The notes under the pieces were generated by a model that searched no databases, had not been told where the DNA came from, and saw only the letters and a program-made list of their open reading frames with translations. Shown in pieces: positions 46,401 to 57,863 of a DNA stretch of 64,000 nucleotides (position 1 is the first letter of the stretch; each line of letters starts with the position of its first letter). This DNA comes from Anastrepha obliqua (lineage: Eukaryota; Arthropoda; Insecta; Diptera; Tephritidae): the NCBI RefSeq assembly GCF_027943255.1, contig NC_072893.1, positions 88,295,784 to 88,359,783 of the forward strand, written 5' to 3'. A program made the position numbers and the translations under genes.

Positions 46401-49400
46401 TTTCCAGACAAATGTTTTTCTAAATAAAATAAGAATATACTCCAAGTTTCATCACAACCAGTCCTTATTTAACCTGTGCCTTTGGCCGTCTCTTAAATCT
46501 ATTCTTTCCTTGATGCATAAATGTATATGTAAACATTCTTCAAAACTAGATATGTATGTTTTTCGTTTACCATTACCTCGTATATTTATATTTCATATTT
46601 CGTCTTTCCTTAGTGAAAGTAGAGCTCATACCACATTTCAATGAAATCGAACCATGTTACTACTTTTGGCCACTGCTTATATGGAGATGTTACACTGTGC
46701 TTGGTTTTCAAATACATTTTATGTGAGCAAAGCCCCTCTGAACAATCAAAGTTGTATGTACATAAAATAGCGAATAGGGTTTTTACTTACAATTTTTTGT
46801 TCTTTACCGAAATTAAAATTGACGAACATTTTCGTAAAGGTATTTCCATTATTCTTATTATCAACTACTAGGTCTCAATCAAAACTGTTCTTTCGCGTAT
46901 TATGTACAGCTGCAGGCATAAAAATGTGGCCAGGTATAGACTTGGTATTAGATTCAACAGATGGGCTACGTTTTTGGTATTAATAGATGGATTATATGCC
47001 TTCGGCCGCCCTAGCCGAATGGGTTGGTGCGCGACTACCATTCGGAATTCACAGAGAGAACGTCGGTTCGAATCTCGGTGAAAACACCAAAATTAATAAA
47101 AACATTTTTCTAATAGCGGTCGCCCCTTGGCAGGCAATGGCAAACCTCCGAGTGTATTTCTGCCATGAAAAACCTCCTCACAAAAATATCTGCTGTTCGG
47201 AGTCAGCTTGAAACTGTAGGTCCCTCCATTTATGGAACAACATCAAGACGCACACCACAAATAGGAGGAGGAGCTCGGCCAAGCACCTAACAGAAGTGTA
47301 CGCGCCAATTATATATATATATATATTCCTTTCTAGATCATAAAGTATTTGTGATTTGTGAACGTTGTCGTGTAATGGCAGTGCAAGTCTAAGTATGTCG
47401 GTTTTTAAGGAAATTATCAAAAGTGGCAAGAGTAATATTTTGGTTTTCAATAGAAATTTATAGAAAAATATTTCTAGGCTTCTATTCAAATTCGAACCTC
47501 ATATGTTGAAATCGGTAATATTTATTAATTGATTCACACCCCTCTGTTGCCACTTCTGGTGTGCCTTAGAGTTGTATTCGTGGTCTGCTATTTCTGCTTA
47601 TTATTAATGATACTCGTGCCTGTTTTAACCACGCCGAATTTCTGCTCTGATTTGATCATTTTTCACAGAATTACCTGCATTTCAGATATTTCGTTATTAA
47701 AAAGTGGTCTATCCGAAAGCAGTAACAGAAACAAATTGTCGCTTAATATCAGTGGCTATAGCTCTAAATCCGATTGCCTCTTCTTATAACATTTCTAATG
47801 CTCGTCTTTCCGCCGTTAATGAATTTTTGGATGTAGGTATTGTTTTCGACCAGGAATCACATTAGTTTCGCTATTGATAAGGCCTAGTCTAACTTGGGCT
47901 TCATGCTACGTTATGCGTGAGACTTTAAGGATCCGTATGCTAGGAAAATACTTTATAACTCCCTAGTGTGGCCAATGTTGGAATATGCCTCAGAATCAGA
48001 TTTATACGCCTTACTCCCAAAGTATCGAAAAAGTTCAACACAGCTTCTAGATTTTGATTGCACGCTTCCTAGACCTCTGTGTTTATCTAAGTTGGAATAA
48101 AATTACTTTTAAGTCTTATCTATAAATATTATATTTAAGTCATTTTGTGACTCTAGTCCGTCTGTAAGGTTTTGTAACTATAGACTTGATTTATGAAATA
48201 AAATAAGTAGGATGCAAAAAATCTGCCCTCGGATATTTCTTGAAGAATTATGAGAAGCTCAGGCGCATGAAGAGAAGAATCAGTACAGGAGGCGGCGGAG
48301 AGACTAGCACAAGCGATGATAGTTGTCTGGAATACATCGGTTTGCGGAATAGACGCCAAAGCTACTGAAGAAATTTTGAGAAAATTAATAACTTGCAATC
48401 ACTCATCGCCAAAAGCCTAACGATTGTCTCAAACAACATCAAAATTGGACTTTGATGAATTGTTGAAAAGTTAGTTTCCAAATTGATTTTCTTCTGGCTT
48501 CGATGGCACATAAGTGTCTCGTGCATAAGGGAAATCATCGTTGGAGTTTCACGTGTGGACATATCGTTAGACAAATTGGTAAACGTTGGACTCAGGTAAC
48601 GCATTCTACTTATATATGAACTGATTGACATCCTTAAATACGTTTGTTTTAACGATATTTCTGAAAGAGCACTGCAAAATTTGAATAGTGCTGTATTCTT
48701 TTCTCGCAATAATGTTGTCATTATTCTGCTTTGCGTCAAGGCTCTCTATTTTTGTTTCCTTTCTTAAACTCTTGTACTCTGACCAGGCGAATGTGCGGCA
48801 TTTTCTACGCTCTACAAAAAGTGAGAGTGAGTATTGTTCAGCTGACTTTAGTTTGGAATTTAGAGAGAATGTAGGTTCAAATCTCGGTGAAACACCAAAT
48901 TGAAGAAACAGTTTTTTCTAATAGCGGTCGTCCCTCGGCAGGCAATGGCAAACCTCCGAGTGTATTCTTCATAAAAAATATCTACCGTTCGGAATCGGCT
49001 TTAAACTGTAGGCCCCTCCATTTGTGGAACAACATCAAGACGCACTCTACAAATAAGAGGAGGACTTCGGCCAAACATCCAAAAAGGGTGTACGCGCCAA
49101 TTTTGCTGTATTAAGAAAAATATATATTAAGAAAATACTTATCAAAATAAAGGGTTTTTAAAAAAGAGGTGTTATTTTGATATTCAAAGAAAAATGCTAT
49201 TTTTTAATATAAATTATCGGATGTTTATTTCATTATAAAGAGGAAGGTATGCCGTTAATAGTGGAAAATAACATCAGACAAATGACCACCACGACCACGC
49301 TTACAGGCAGGACAATATCCTTTTCATGAAATTTTCCATAATCGAATTGCAAAGTGGCTGCCCTATGTCCTCAATAGCCTCACGAATTCCATCTTTGAGG

Positions 49401-52400
49401 TTTTCAATCGACGCTGGGCTGTTGGCGTAGACCTTCTCTTTCACGTGGACCCAAATAAAAATGTCACAAGGTGTTAAATCACAAGATCTCGGTGGCCAAT
49501 TGTGATCATCTCTTCGAGAGATAACACAGTCCGGAAACTTTTCCCGTAAAAGATCAATCGTTTCGTTGCTTGTGTGGAACGTAGCGTCGTCTTGTTCGTA
49601 GCGCCATCGTTAACAATCTCTCGATAGCGCAGTCCATTCACCTGTAACACCTGTTTTTAGAAAACCGTTTAGTAACAAAGAATATAGCAAAAACGGCATA
49701 TTTTTATTAGTTACTAGTTTTTATGCCTTTTTGTGTATTAACTTTATTGCAAAGTATATGTCTATCGATATCGATATTTCAGTTCAGTAAGGTTTGGCAA
49801 GGCCGCCGTAGCCGAATGGGTTGGTGCGTGATTACCATTCAGAATTCACAGATAGAACGTTAGTTCGAATCTCGGTGAAACCAAAATTAATAAAAACATT
49901 TTTCTAATAGCGGTCGCCCCTCGGTCTTTAACAACATCAAGACGCACACCACAAATAGGAGGAGGAGCTGGCAAGTCATCGTGAATCGTTTCTATAAATT
50001 TGCCGTACAGCGGTCTTAAAAATCGGTATATTGAAGTATTCAAGTCACCGTTGACGCCATACGGCCAGATTTATTGGAAAAAGTAGTCAAAAATGGCACT
50101 GATCGACATATGCCGGATATAATATTCAAAAAATAAATGCCATGAAATTATCTACCAGATTATAATGAAAAAAAAATCATTCCAACAGTATTTCTGTTTT
50201 GAATTATCATCTTAAGTTCTCATGATCTTAAAAAACCACCCGATGTATACTACCTATTTATTAGTATACTATGTATATTGCAGTGTGCATGTGCCGTTTA
50301 TGTGCGATTTCTCAAACCGTTGTCAATTTCATTTAAATTGTTTTATCTTATCGCTTTGCATGAAAAATTCATAATTATCTTGAATACCTCGATCTATAAA
50401 TACCCATGACTGTGTTGCTTATGGTTCGTACTGCAAAAGTAGGTAATCAATATTATTTGAATTTTTTTCTCTTAAGTAGGTCCTATTGCATTTTTTAAAT
50501 TAACAACAAATTTAGATATACTCATTACTCTGAGTTCAAAGTAGGACTAGATAAAATAAATATATTTTTTATTGACGATCATTGCAATGCTAATTCTCTT
50601 CACACTTCACTTATACTTCAATAAATCTGTTAAATCTTTTAATGGATAGAGAATGTAGCGGACCCAATCTCAATACATCTGACTCAAAAGTGCGCATTCT
50701 TAGTCTGGGGATTGCCGGTAGAAAACTGAGAAAGTGCTTTTTAGTTTCTGTAATCCTTCTCCTGACAGGAGCTGTCGATGATGTCCATCGCAACTGTACT
50801 TACATTGCTGGATAATATTGAATAAGATGCAATAGTGTTTCTCTGAGCCTTTAGGACTCTAGGCTGGCTGTAACTGTAATATTTGACCTGGATTGTAAAA
50901 CCTAGTTCGTAAGAGAGCCTAATGTTTCTCTCCAGGTGATTTCCAGCACCAGTTTTTTTCGGTCCTGTATCCTTTTGTGAACAAATTTATGAACAGTTCT
51001 CATAATAAGCTTTGGTATACGGGTATCTCCATGTCTAGTAGGCAGACTGACGCTGTATTTTCCACTAAAACATTGTTTGTACCACACAGTCCGATGTATT
51101 GAAGTAACACTTAACTATTGCATTGCCAAAATGAAGACCTACTGCATGAGTAAAATGAAGGATTTTATCATGTAGTCTGAATCATGATAATTATTTATAT
51201 TCTTAAAAAATACGAAATTATATTATTTACTTATATATTTAGTTGAAATATAATTATAAATAATCATATTAAAAACTCAAGGCAATTAGCAGCAGGGGCT
51301 ATCGGACTTAGGTGAAGTAAAAAGGTCTGAGTGTTCTCCGCTAGATATCTTTAGTGAACCATATTTCACGATATAGATACTATTGGCTTCACATAATTAA
51401 GCCATTTTTTCTTTTTACAATATTTGCAATATTTTTAATAAAAATATAACAAAAACCTCATAAATGAAATGTCTAAACTTTGTATAAAATTCGGAAAACT
51501 TTTACAAATTTAAAAAAAGTTTCATCAAAATTGTCAACTTTTTAATCAGAATCTTAAGAAAACTTCTGGGTATGTAGTTTAGTTTTATAGTCCATTCAAT
51601 TCTATGTTGTATAAAAAAGTGTTAGTTTTAAGTTGCTCGAAAATGGCGTTGATTTTTAACAATTTCTTTTACATGCGATGTTGAGAATTTTCTTCTATTT
51701 TTTTCATAAAAGACTTCCGAACATTTGCTTTATATGGACGAGAATTCTTAATTTGAGAATTCTTCTTATGTAATAAACTTTATTTTATAAAAAATTTGCG
51801 AAAACATTTTACATGAAAAATATCGCGAATATTATAACAAATAAAATGATTTAATTATGTGGCTACAAGTGTGCATAAGTACATACATTGCAACGGTTCA
51901 TATTTTATGGCGATTTGAAGGTGATTCAACAAAAGTTAATTTAAAAAAAGCTGTTTGACAGTTTTTTGTGCATGTCAGGTCAACACAGTTTTGTGTTCAG
52001 GAGGTCAGTTGTATGAACGGTATGAGAAGGAGCCAAATCGATACAGTCTCCAATTCCACTGCCCCTAAGATGCAGGCGGCCAAAAAAAAAGTGTGTGCTC
52101 TTTACGGACCAAATGAAATATCGAAAAAAAAGGTCAATCATCGAAAATGTTATTAATATCTAGTAAATCTTTGCGTGAAACCAGTGTGGGAATACTTATT
52201 CCATTGCCTACGAGTTGAAGATTAGTAAGAAAACTATTTGGAACCATTTGCATCATAGTATCATTGTTGAAAGTTCGAAGAGTTCTCACAAACTTTTTGC
52301 TCGAATTAATTTTTTCTTAAGCAAAACTAATATAATTATTCGAATTATTTTTTTCTAGAGTATAATCCCTATCGACGGCCGCCGTAGCCGACTGGGTTGG

Positions 52401-55400
52401 TGCGTGATTACCATTCGGAATTCACAGAGAGGTCGTTGGTTCGAATCTCGGTGAAAGCTAAATTAATAAAAACATTTTTCTAATAGCGGCCGCCCCTCGG
52501 CAGGCAATGGCAAACCTCCGAGTGTATTTCTGTCATGAAAAAGCTCTTTATAAAAAATATCTGCCGTTTGGAGTCGGCTTGAAACTGTAGGTCCCTCCAT
52601 TTGTGGAACAACATCAAGACGCACACCACAAACAGAAGGAGGAGCTCGGCCAAACACCTAACAGAAGTGTACGCGCCAATTATTTGTTTTTTTATTTATA
52701 ATCCCTATCACAGAGAGTGATCACCACTGCTGGTCTTTTCATAGAACGGAACGGATTTTCATTTTCGAAATCAAAATTTTTTGATTATTTTCCAACAATA
52801 ATAGAAAATGTATTTCAAATGACTGCAGACTGGAATAGAAAGAGTGCTGATAGTCGTAATATTAATTGCAAATTCAAAGGTGTGTTTTGCCGCGTAAAAC
52901 AAATAACATAAACTTTGTGCGAATTCTGTTTTATTTAAATAAACGGGAATTAAGTATGTGCGTACATACATACGTGAGTGTGTGCAATTTTTCTTTATTT
53001 GAGAATTTTTTTCATTTTGTTTATGCGCGCATTTTGTGTTTACTTAAATTGGTGTGCCCGCCAGCCGTTTTCGCACATCTTGCGAGAGGTGTGAGTAAAT
53101 ACAGTGATTAATATAAGTATTCGAATACGAATTTTGTGGATAAACTATAGATAATTTAGTTGAGGTCAAGCTAAAAAAACAAAAACAATTTTTTTTCAAA
53201 CTATTCCATAAATTCTCAACTAAAGCGAGGTCTGTAATTTGAGTTGAAGTTTCTTTTCTTTCTCCTTTCTTTTACATAACTGTAAACTAAACAAAGTTTA
53301 GTGAAGTTAGCAAAATCCTAGGGATCATCTTGATGAAATTGAGAATCTCCAAAATTCGTTTAAAAAATTGATTTAGTATCAACGGCTCACTAAACAGTTA
53401 AGCGGCAGTTTTTGCTCTTAAAGTTGCTGTGTACAACTCCAACTCTCTACACACATACATATACATAATTGGTGAAGATTCGCAGGCACCTTTAACGGTA
53501 CATTTCGCACATACAGTCTATATTTTTTTAATTAAAACTATCCTTGGATATATTATAGCTTATTTTATTGTGTTTCCTTGGTTTTACTATATTGTAATTA
53601 CTTACAAGGAAATGTGTCATCGAAAGCAAAAAAAAAACAAATTGGTTTAAATTTTTAACCCAACATTATCATATCTGGTTGAATACTTATTTTGACCATT
53701 GTACATCTGCACAGCCATACATTTGGCTAGGTGATTCATTCTTTGGTTAGCAGCAACTTTCGATGAGTGTGTGCAGTGGTGATGATGGTGAATGAATTGG
53801 AAGGTTGTTTGCAGTCCAACTTGAATTCCAACCACTAACATCGTTGCCCCTTGGCTGGCTTTTGCCCTTATTTGGTGTTTGCAGGCTTCCTTAAACAAAG
53901 TAAACAAATCATATTACTTAAGTTATAAATAAGTAAATGATTGACGCTTTGGTATGCCGGGAAAGCAATAAAAAAGTGGCACGTACATAGTGCCATACAC
54001 ACATACACAGTGGGCGGTGTGTACGGTATATGCGTACAGTGACAAGCAAGCGATTATTGCGCATTACAGAAAGCGTCTCTGTCGCTGTCGCCGTCGCCGT
54101 GAATGTCTTCGCTGCTGCTGAACTCACTGCCGTCGAAGCCGCGGCGCTGTTGTCATTATCAATCTTACCGGCTGGTAGCTTACACTGTTGTGTGTGGGTT
54201 GTACTATGAGCATCGCTGTGTGCAGCTTGGAGCTCTGAATGGCGACATAACTGGTTTTGCGCGCCGCAGATACGAGTCATGGCGATGCCAGCGTCGCACT
54301 GTGGTTTGTCTTCCTCCTATCTCCTTATCGTGGAAACACTGTGCGTCGACGACAACGACAACGACAACGACCACAACCGCAGTCGTAGTCACCGTCGCAG
54401 CCGCGGCGAATCCGCGTTGTATTGCTAATTGTATGTAAATTTTATTGGTGTAGTGTTTTTCTTTGGTTGCTGTTGTTGGAATTTTTATGTCGAATCGGTG
54501 ATTTACTAGCTGCCGGGCTGACCTATGCACATAAATGTGTATGTTGGTATGTTTTGATTTGATTGCGCGCTGAAATCACCCACAACCAAAAAGTTAATCG
54601 AATGACTTCTCGCTGGCCCTGGCTGCGAGCGCGATTCGTCACAAATATTGAAATGGAATATATCGATGGCCAACGCATGACTCATGCACCTCAATTCGTT
54701 GTGTTTGTTTATGTTTTTTATCACTTCATTCTTTTTAACGTTTCCTTTGTGCCACTGATTTACTTAAGTTTACGGAAAAATATTGTTTTCACTTACTAAT
54801 GAGTCGATATGCAATTTCCTTACTTTCTATTCTTATCTGACAGATTGACGCCAACAAAGATGGGTTTATCGACTTGAGCGAATTAAAGGAGGCATTGGAT
54901 CAAGTTGGTTTCAAATTGCCTGGCTATCAGGTGCGCGAAATGATCGATGAGTTCCAGAATAAGCAACGCACATCACATCAGGGCAAACTCAATATCGAAG
55001 AATTCGAAAACCTCTGTCTTGATCTAAAATCCAAAGATGTGGCAAGCACTTTCAAGACGGTCGTATCGAAAAAGGAGAACCTCGAAACGTTGGGTGGCAT
55101 GTCGAGCATATCCTCCGAGGGCACAACACATTCGGTTCGCCTCGAAGAGCAGCTTGCCTTCTCCGATTGGATCAATTCGAATTTAGGTTATGATCAAGAT
55201 CTAAAACATCTGCTACCAATCGATTCGGAGGGCAAACACCTATACCAAGCGATCAAAGATGGCATCCTCCTTTGCAAGATTATCAATCACTCCTGCCCGG
55301 ACACGATCGATGAGCGTGCCATTAACAAGAAGAATTTGACTGTGTATCGCGAGTTTGAGAACTTGACGCTGGCGCTCGTTTCTTCACAAGCGATTGGCTG

Positions 55401-57105
55401 CAATATTGTCAACATCGACGCACACGATCTGGCCAAAGGCAAACCACATTTGGTCTTGGGTTTGCTGTGGCAAATTATACGCATTGGTCTATTCAGTCAC
55501 ATTACACTCGACAGCTGTCCTGGCTTGGCTGGTCTGCTGTTCGACAATGAACGTTTGGAGGATTTGATGAAACTGTCGCCAGAAGCTATACTGCTGCGTT
55601 GGGTTAACCATCATTTGGAGCGTGCTGGCATTTCGCGTCGCTGCACCAACTTCCAATCAGATATTGTTGACTCTGAGATTTATTCCCATCTGCTGAAGCA
55701 GATTGCCGGTAATGATGCCGATGTCAATTTGGATGCGTTGCGTGAGTCTGATCTGACCTCGCGTGCGGAGATTATGTTGCAGCAAGCGGCCAAATTAAAC
55801 TGTCGCAGCTTCTTGACACCGCAGGACGTTGTCAATGGGGTCTACAAGTTGAATTTGGCCTTCGTTGCGAACCTGTTCAACAACCATCCTGGACTGGACA
55901 GACCCGAACAAATCGATGGCCTGGAGTCGATCGAAGAGACGCGCGAGGAGAAAAGTAAGTAGGGTGAAATAAGTGAAAATTGAGAGTATAATTTGTGCAA
56001 TTTTTAAAGGGATAAGGTAGAATAACTATATCCAGCTTCCAAGTATTGCATTGTTTTTCAATGAACTTTTAGTTTCGTAAAACTTATTTAACTTAGTTGA
56101 ACTGAATTTAGAAATCAGTTATATAACCACTCCCTACTTTTCATTCCCACCCATAGCTTACAGAAATTGGATGAATTCCATGGGAGTTTCGCCACATATT
56201 AACTGGCTGTACTCGGATCTTGCTGATGGTTTGGTCATTTTCCAGCTGTTCGATATCATCAAGCCAGGTATTGTGAATTGGCAACGCGTGCACAAGCGTT
56301 TCACGCCCCTGCGTAAGTTCATGGAAAAATTGGAGAATTGCAATTATGCTGTGGACTTGGGTAAACAGCTGAAGTTTTCGTTGGTCGGAATTGCCGGACA
56401 GGATTTGAATGATGGGAATGCTACACTGACTCTGGGTGAGTACAGAAAAAAACAAAATTAAAAATGTTTCTAAATACTTATAATAATTTATATTTGCAAA
56501 TTAATTTCATACACAGCTTTGATATGGCAACTGATGCGCGCCTATACCTTGTCAATTCTATCGCGTCTGGCCAACACAGGCAGCCCCATAATCGAGAAGG
56601 AAATTGTACAATGGGTCAATAGTAAATTGTCTGCCGCCGGCAAGACGTCCAGCTTGAAGAACTTCAACGACTCGGCCATTGCTGATGGCAAAATTGTAAT
56701 CGATTTGATTGATTCCATCAAGGAGGGTAGCATAAACTATGACTTGGTGCGAACCGGCGGCACCGAAGAGGTTTGTAAATATAGAATTTTTACAATATCA
56801 GTTTCTAACAATTCAAAAAAATTTCTATACAGGACAATTTGGCCAATGCTAAATATGCAATTTCTATGGCGCGTAAGATAGGTGCACGCGTGTATGCTCT
56901 GCCCGAAGATATAACGGAAGTGAAACCCAAAATGGTGATGACAGTATTCGCCTGTATGATGGCGTTGGACTATATTCCCAACATGGATAGCGTGCCAAAT
57001 CAGAATCAAGAACCCATAGCTGTTGTAAATGATGTTACCATCAACAACACAAATAGCCACAACAACACTAACAGTAACAACGTAAACAACACCAACAGTA
57101 ACTAA
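43376..57105 (+). CDS. Fim: Fimbrin (plastin), actin-bundling protein, five coding exons
   Basis: The exons 43376-43453, 54844-55954, 56157-56435, 56517-56770 and 56833-57105 join in frame, with GT..AG at each junction, into 664 residues. That is close to the usual 630-640 of plastins plus a tail. Domains: EF-hand 1 at residues 28-39 (D28, N30, D32, G33, I35, E39, an intact Ca-binding loop); a degenerate EF-hand 2 at about 68-79; and four calponin-homology domains at about 125-240, 270-375, 397-505 and 515-625. These form the two actin-binding modules that cross-link actin filaments in the cytoplasm. A 39-residue Asn-rich tail follows. The start ATG ([11 protein letters not shown]) sits in an AAAT context. 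Confidence 0.95.
43572..43877 (+). repeat. tRNA-derived SINE in Fim intron 1
   Basis: Box A reads TAGCCAAATGGATTGG and box B GGTTCGAATCTCGG. About 15 bp of the body is missing after the AACACCA segment. The 3' end is a TATATGTATATATATC tract. Confidence 0.85.
44055..44212. mobile_element. Short Tc1/mariner-type MITE in Fim intron 1
   Basis: The 26-bp terminal inverted repeats (CGAGATGGCGCAAAATTAAT at left, CAAGGTGGCGCAAAATTCAT at right, read inward) both end in ATCACC and are flanked by TA (44053-44054 and 44213-44214). It is 158 bp and non-coding. Confidence 0.8.
45793..45945. repeat. Degenerate dispersed repeat
   Basis: It resembles 860-1015: a CAGCAAATTAGCTGACTCCT region followed by CTGAGAGCCGATAAACG and GACTTTGGCCAC. 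It has no coding content. Confidence 0.35.
47003..47326 (+). repeat. tRNA-derived SINE in Fim intron 1
   Basis: A nearly complete copy: box A (TAGCCGAATGGGTTGG), box B (GGTTCGAATCTCGG), the full body and an ATATATATATAT tail. It is among the best-preserved copies here and would serve well as a consensus seed. Confidence 0.88.
47535..48080 (+). pseudogene. Jockey-type LINE RT fragment
   Basis: With frameshifts the + strand gives a SGVPQ-like CTGGTGTGCCTTAGAGT start, [20 protein letters not shown], then [18 protein letters not shown]. The last of these stands at the catalytic ADD..IF region, and its AD residues are altered. Further pieces are [26 protein letters not shown] and [10 protein letters not shown]. 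These are consecutive RT blocks of Jockey-group LINEs. Dead copy. Confidence 0.6.
48153..48739 (-). other. Unassigned coding-like remnant
   Basis: Two - strand frames (48362-48739 and 48153-48398) could be one broken reading frame: the first ends LLIFSKFLQ, and the second continues [16 protein letters not shown] in the neighbouring frame. The composition looks more protein-like than the surroundings, but I recognise no family. It may be part of an unknown repeat. Confidence 0.2.
48851..49105 (+). repeat. 5'-truncated SINE in Fim intron 1
   Basis: It starts just before box B (GGTTCAAATCTCGG), so box A is lost. The body and the GTGTACGCGCCAATTT end are present. Confidence 0.8.
49150..49669 (-). 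mobile_element. Internally deleted DD41D element in Fim intron 1
   Basis: The ends read inward AAGGGTTTTTAAAAAAGAGG (left) and AACGGTTTTCTAAAAACAGG (right), flanked by TA (49148-49149 and 49670-49671). They match the left end of the 61446 element. Just inside the right end the coding part begins abruptly at VNGLRYRE. It continues with the [20 protein letters not shown] block (third Asp; 41-residue spacing can be reconstructed), [18 protein letters not shown] and the C-terminus, with frameshifts near the QQD site. The N-terminal half is deleted. Confidence 0.8.
49800..49971 (+). repeat. SINE with internal deletion in Fim intron 1
   Basis: Head with box A and a slightly altered box B (AGTTCGAATCTCGG). 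It then jumps from CGGTCGCCCCTCGG to AACAACATCAAGACG. The tail is missing beyond GGAGGAGGAGCT. Confidence 0.8.
50030..50243 (+). pseudogene. DD41D transposase C-terminal relic and right terminus
   Basis: The frame reads [20 protein letters not shown] then MPDIIFKK and a TAA at about 50140. A right terminus, TCATGATCTTAAAAAACCAC then CCGA, follows with TA at 50244. The rest of the element is missing. It is a different subfamily from the other DD41D copies. Confidence 0.65.
51382..51884. mobile_element. Non-autonomous Tc1-like element in Fim intron 1
   Basis: The left part GCTTCACATAATTAAGCCA pairs in inverted orientation with the right part TTTAATTATGTGGCTACAAG. The outer bases are less well conserved. 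The A/T-rich interior is non-coding and shared with copies at 3930-4290, 8740-8945 and 33480-33990. Confidence 0.5.
52377..52685 (+). repeat. tRNA-derived SINE in Fim intron 1
   Basis: Nearly complete: box A TAGCCGACTGGGTTGG, box B GGTTCGAATCTCGG, full body, and an end at GCGCCAATTATTTG with a T-rich rather than TA tail. Confidence 0.87.
54844..55954 (+). CDS. Fim: Fim coding exon 2
   Basis: The acceptor TGACAG precedes ATTGACGCC. The exon codes residues 27-396 and the first base of codon 397: the EF-hand 1 loop, linker, CH1 and CH2 (actin-binding module 1). The donor GAGAAAA|GTAAGT is at 55955. Confidence 0.95.
56157..56435 (+). CDS. Fim: Fim coding exon 3
   Basis: The acceptor CCCATAG joins at [14 protein letters not shown]. 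The exon codes most of CH3, through [14 protein letters not shown], and ends in phase 1 at CTGG|GTGAGT. Confidence 0.95.
56517..56770 (+). CDS. Fim: Fim coding exon 4
   Basis: The acceptor ACACAG is followed by [11 protein letters not shown] (end of CH3) and [11 protein letters not shown] (start of CH4). The donor GAAGAG|GTTTGT lies at 56771. Confidence 0.95.
56833..57105 (+). CDS. Fim: Fim coding exon 5 (last)
   Basis: The acceptor TATACAG is followed by [20 protein letters not shown] (end of CH4), and the TAA stop is at 57103. The last 39 residues are Asn/Thr/Ser-rich ([20 protein letters not shown]), an extension that vertebrate plastins lack. Confidence 0.95.
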   Translation, partial: DNLANAKYAISMARKIGARVYALPEDITEVKPKMVMTVFACMMALDYIPNMDSVPNQNQEPIAVVNDVTINNTNSHNNTNSNNVNNTNSN

Positions 57106-57650
57106 TGAACAACTATTGGCGGCCACAATTTCTATACATATACGTTAAATAGGAAGAGTAAAATTGTAAACATATACATATATATAACTTTATATAAAAT
57201 AGGCATCAATAAGCACCAACCAATAATGCAGAATGAATATAAAGAATTAAGGGAGTTTTATTAATGAAAAGCGACTATTCTTCAGCAATAATAACAATGA
57301 CCAATAATGGCTGGAACTACAAGTACATAAATATGTATGCATTAAGCAATATACATACTTGCATACAAACCTAAATACAAACTAAAATTAATAATTTCGT
57401 CTTGTAACACAAAACAAAAGTAATTTACAAATGTACGCTATGTATTGTAATTTATTAATTTATTACCTTTGACAAAAAGTGAGGAGAATTTTTTTATTAA
57501 GAAGATGCAAATGTCCGTGTGCAGCATGTCGCTACCAGCCAATTTGCGCTATGCAGAATACGATTATAAAGTGAAGCAAAATATATTATTGTATTATGAC
57601 ATAACGATAACCTTATTTTATAAATAAAGGTTTATTTTTACATACTTAGA
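57106..57650 (+). other. Fim 3' UTR with poly(A) signal
   Basis: The first canonical AATAAA with a downstream T-rich element (AAAGGTTTATTTTTAC) lies at 57623-57628, some 520 bp after the stop. Confidence 0.5.
57623..57628 (+). promoter_or_regulatory. Putative Fim polyadenylation signal
   Basis: AATAAA followed at once by GGTTTATTTTT. Confidence 0.5.
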
Positions 57651-57863
57651 TGTTATTAATTTGGACATAATGATGAAAAGAAAACAAAAACAGAAACAGG
57701 TAAATGGTACGTTATTGTATGTCCTAAACGATATTATAAGCGTTTTTATTTTTATTTTATTAAATTATATTTATTTTACTTTTTTTTGACGGCGTGCAAT
57801 TGGCACCTAGGAGGTAAACCCAATTCAAATATGAGGCAACCAAGCCTGCGAAACATTCTTATA

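Larger units (their letters stand above)
43454..54843 (+). other. Fim intron 1, crowded with mobile elements
   Basis: The intron is 11390 bp. It contains five SINEs (all in the sense direction), a 158-bp MITE, LINE and DD41D remnants and a Tc1-like repeat, listed separately. Of the rest, 44213-47002 and 52700-54843 show only chance ORFs. The long - strand ORF at 53918-54280 and its opposite at 54103-54438 lie in a CpG-rich GACAAC repeat region. Confidence 0.8.

Noticed and set aside
52180..52280. Short HTH-like '[12 protein letters not shown]' possibly from a mariner N-terminus
   Set aside because: Too short, and with no neighbouring transposase features.
53918..54438. Overlapping ORFs of 111-120 codons on both strands near Fim exon 2
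   Set aside because: Low-complexity GACAAC/GCAGCC repeats keep both strands open. No domain is visible.
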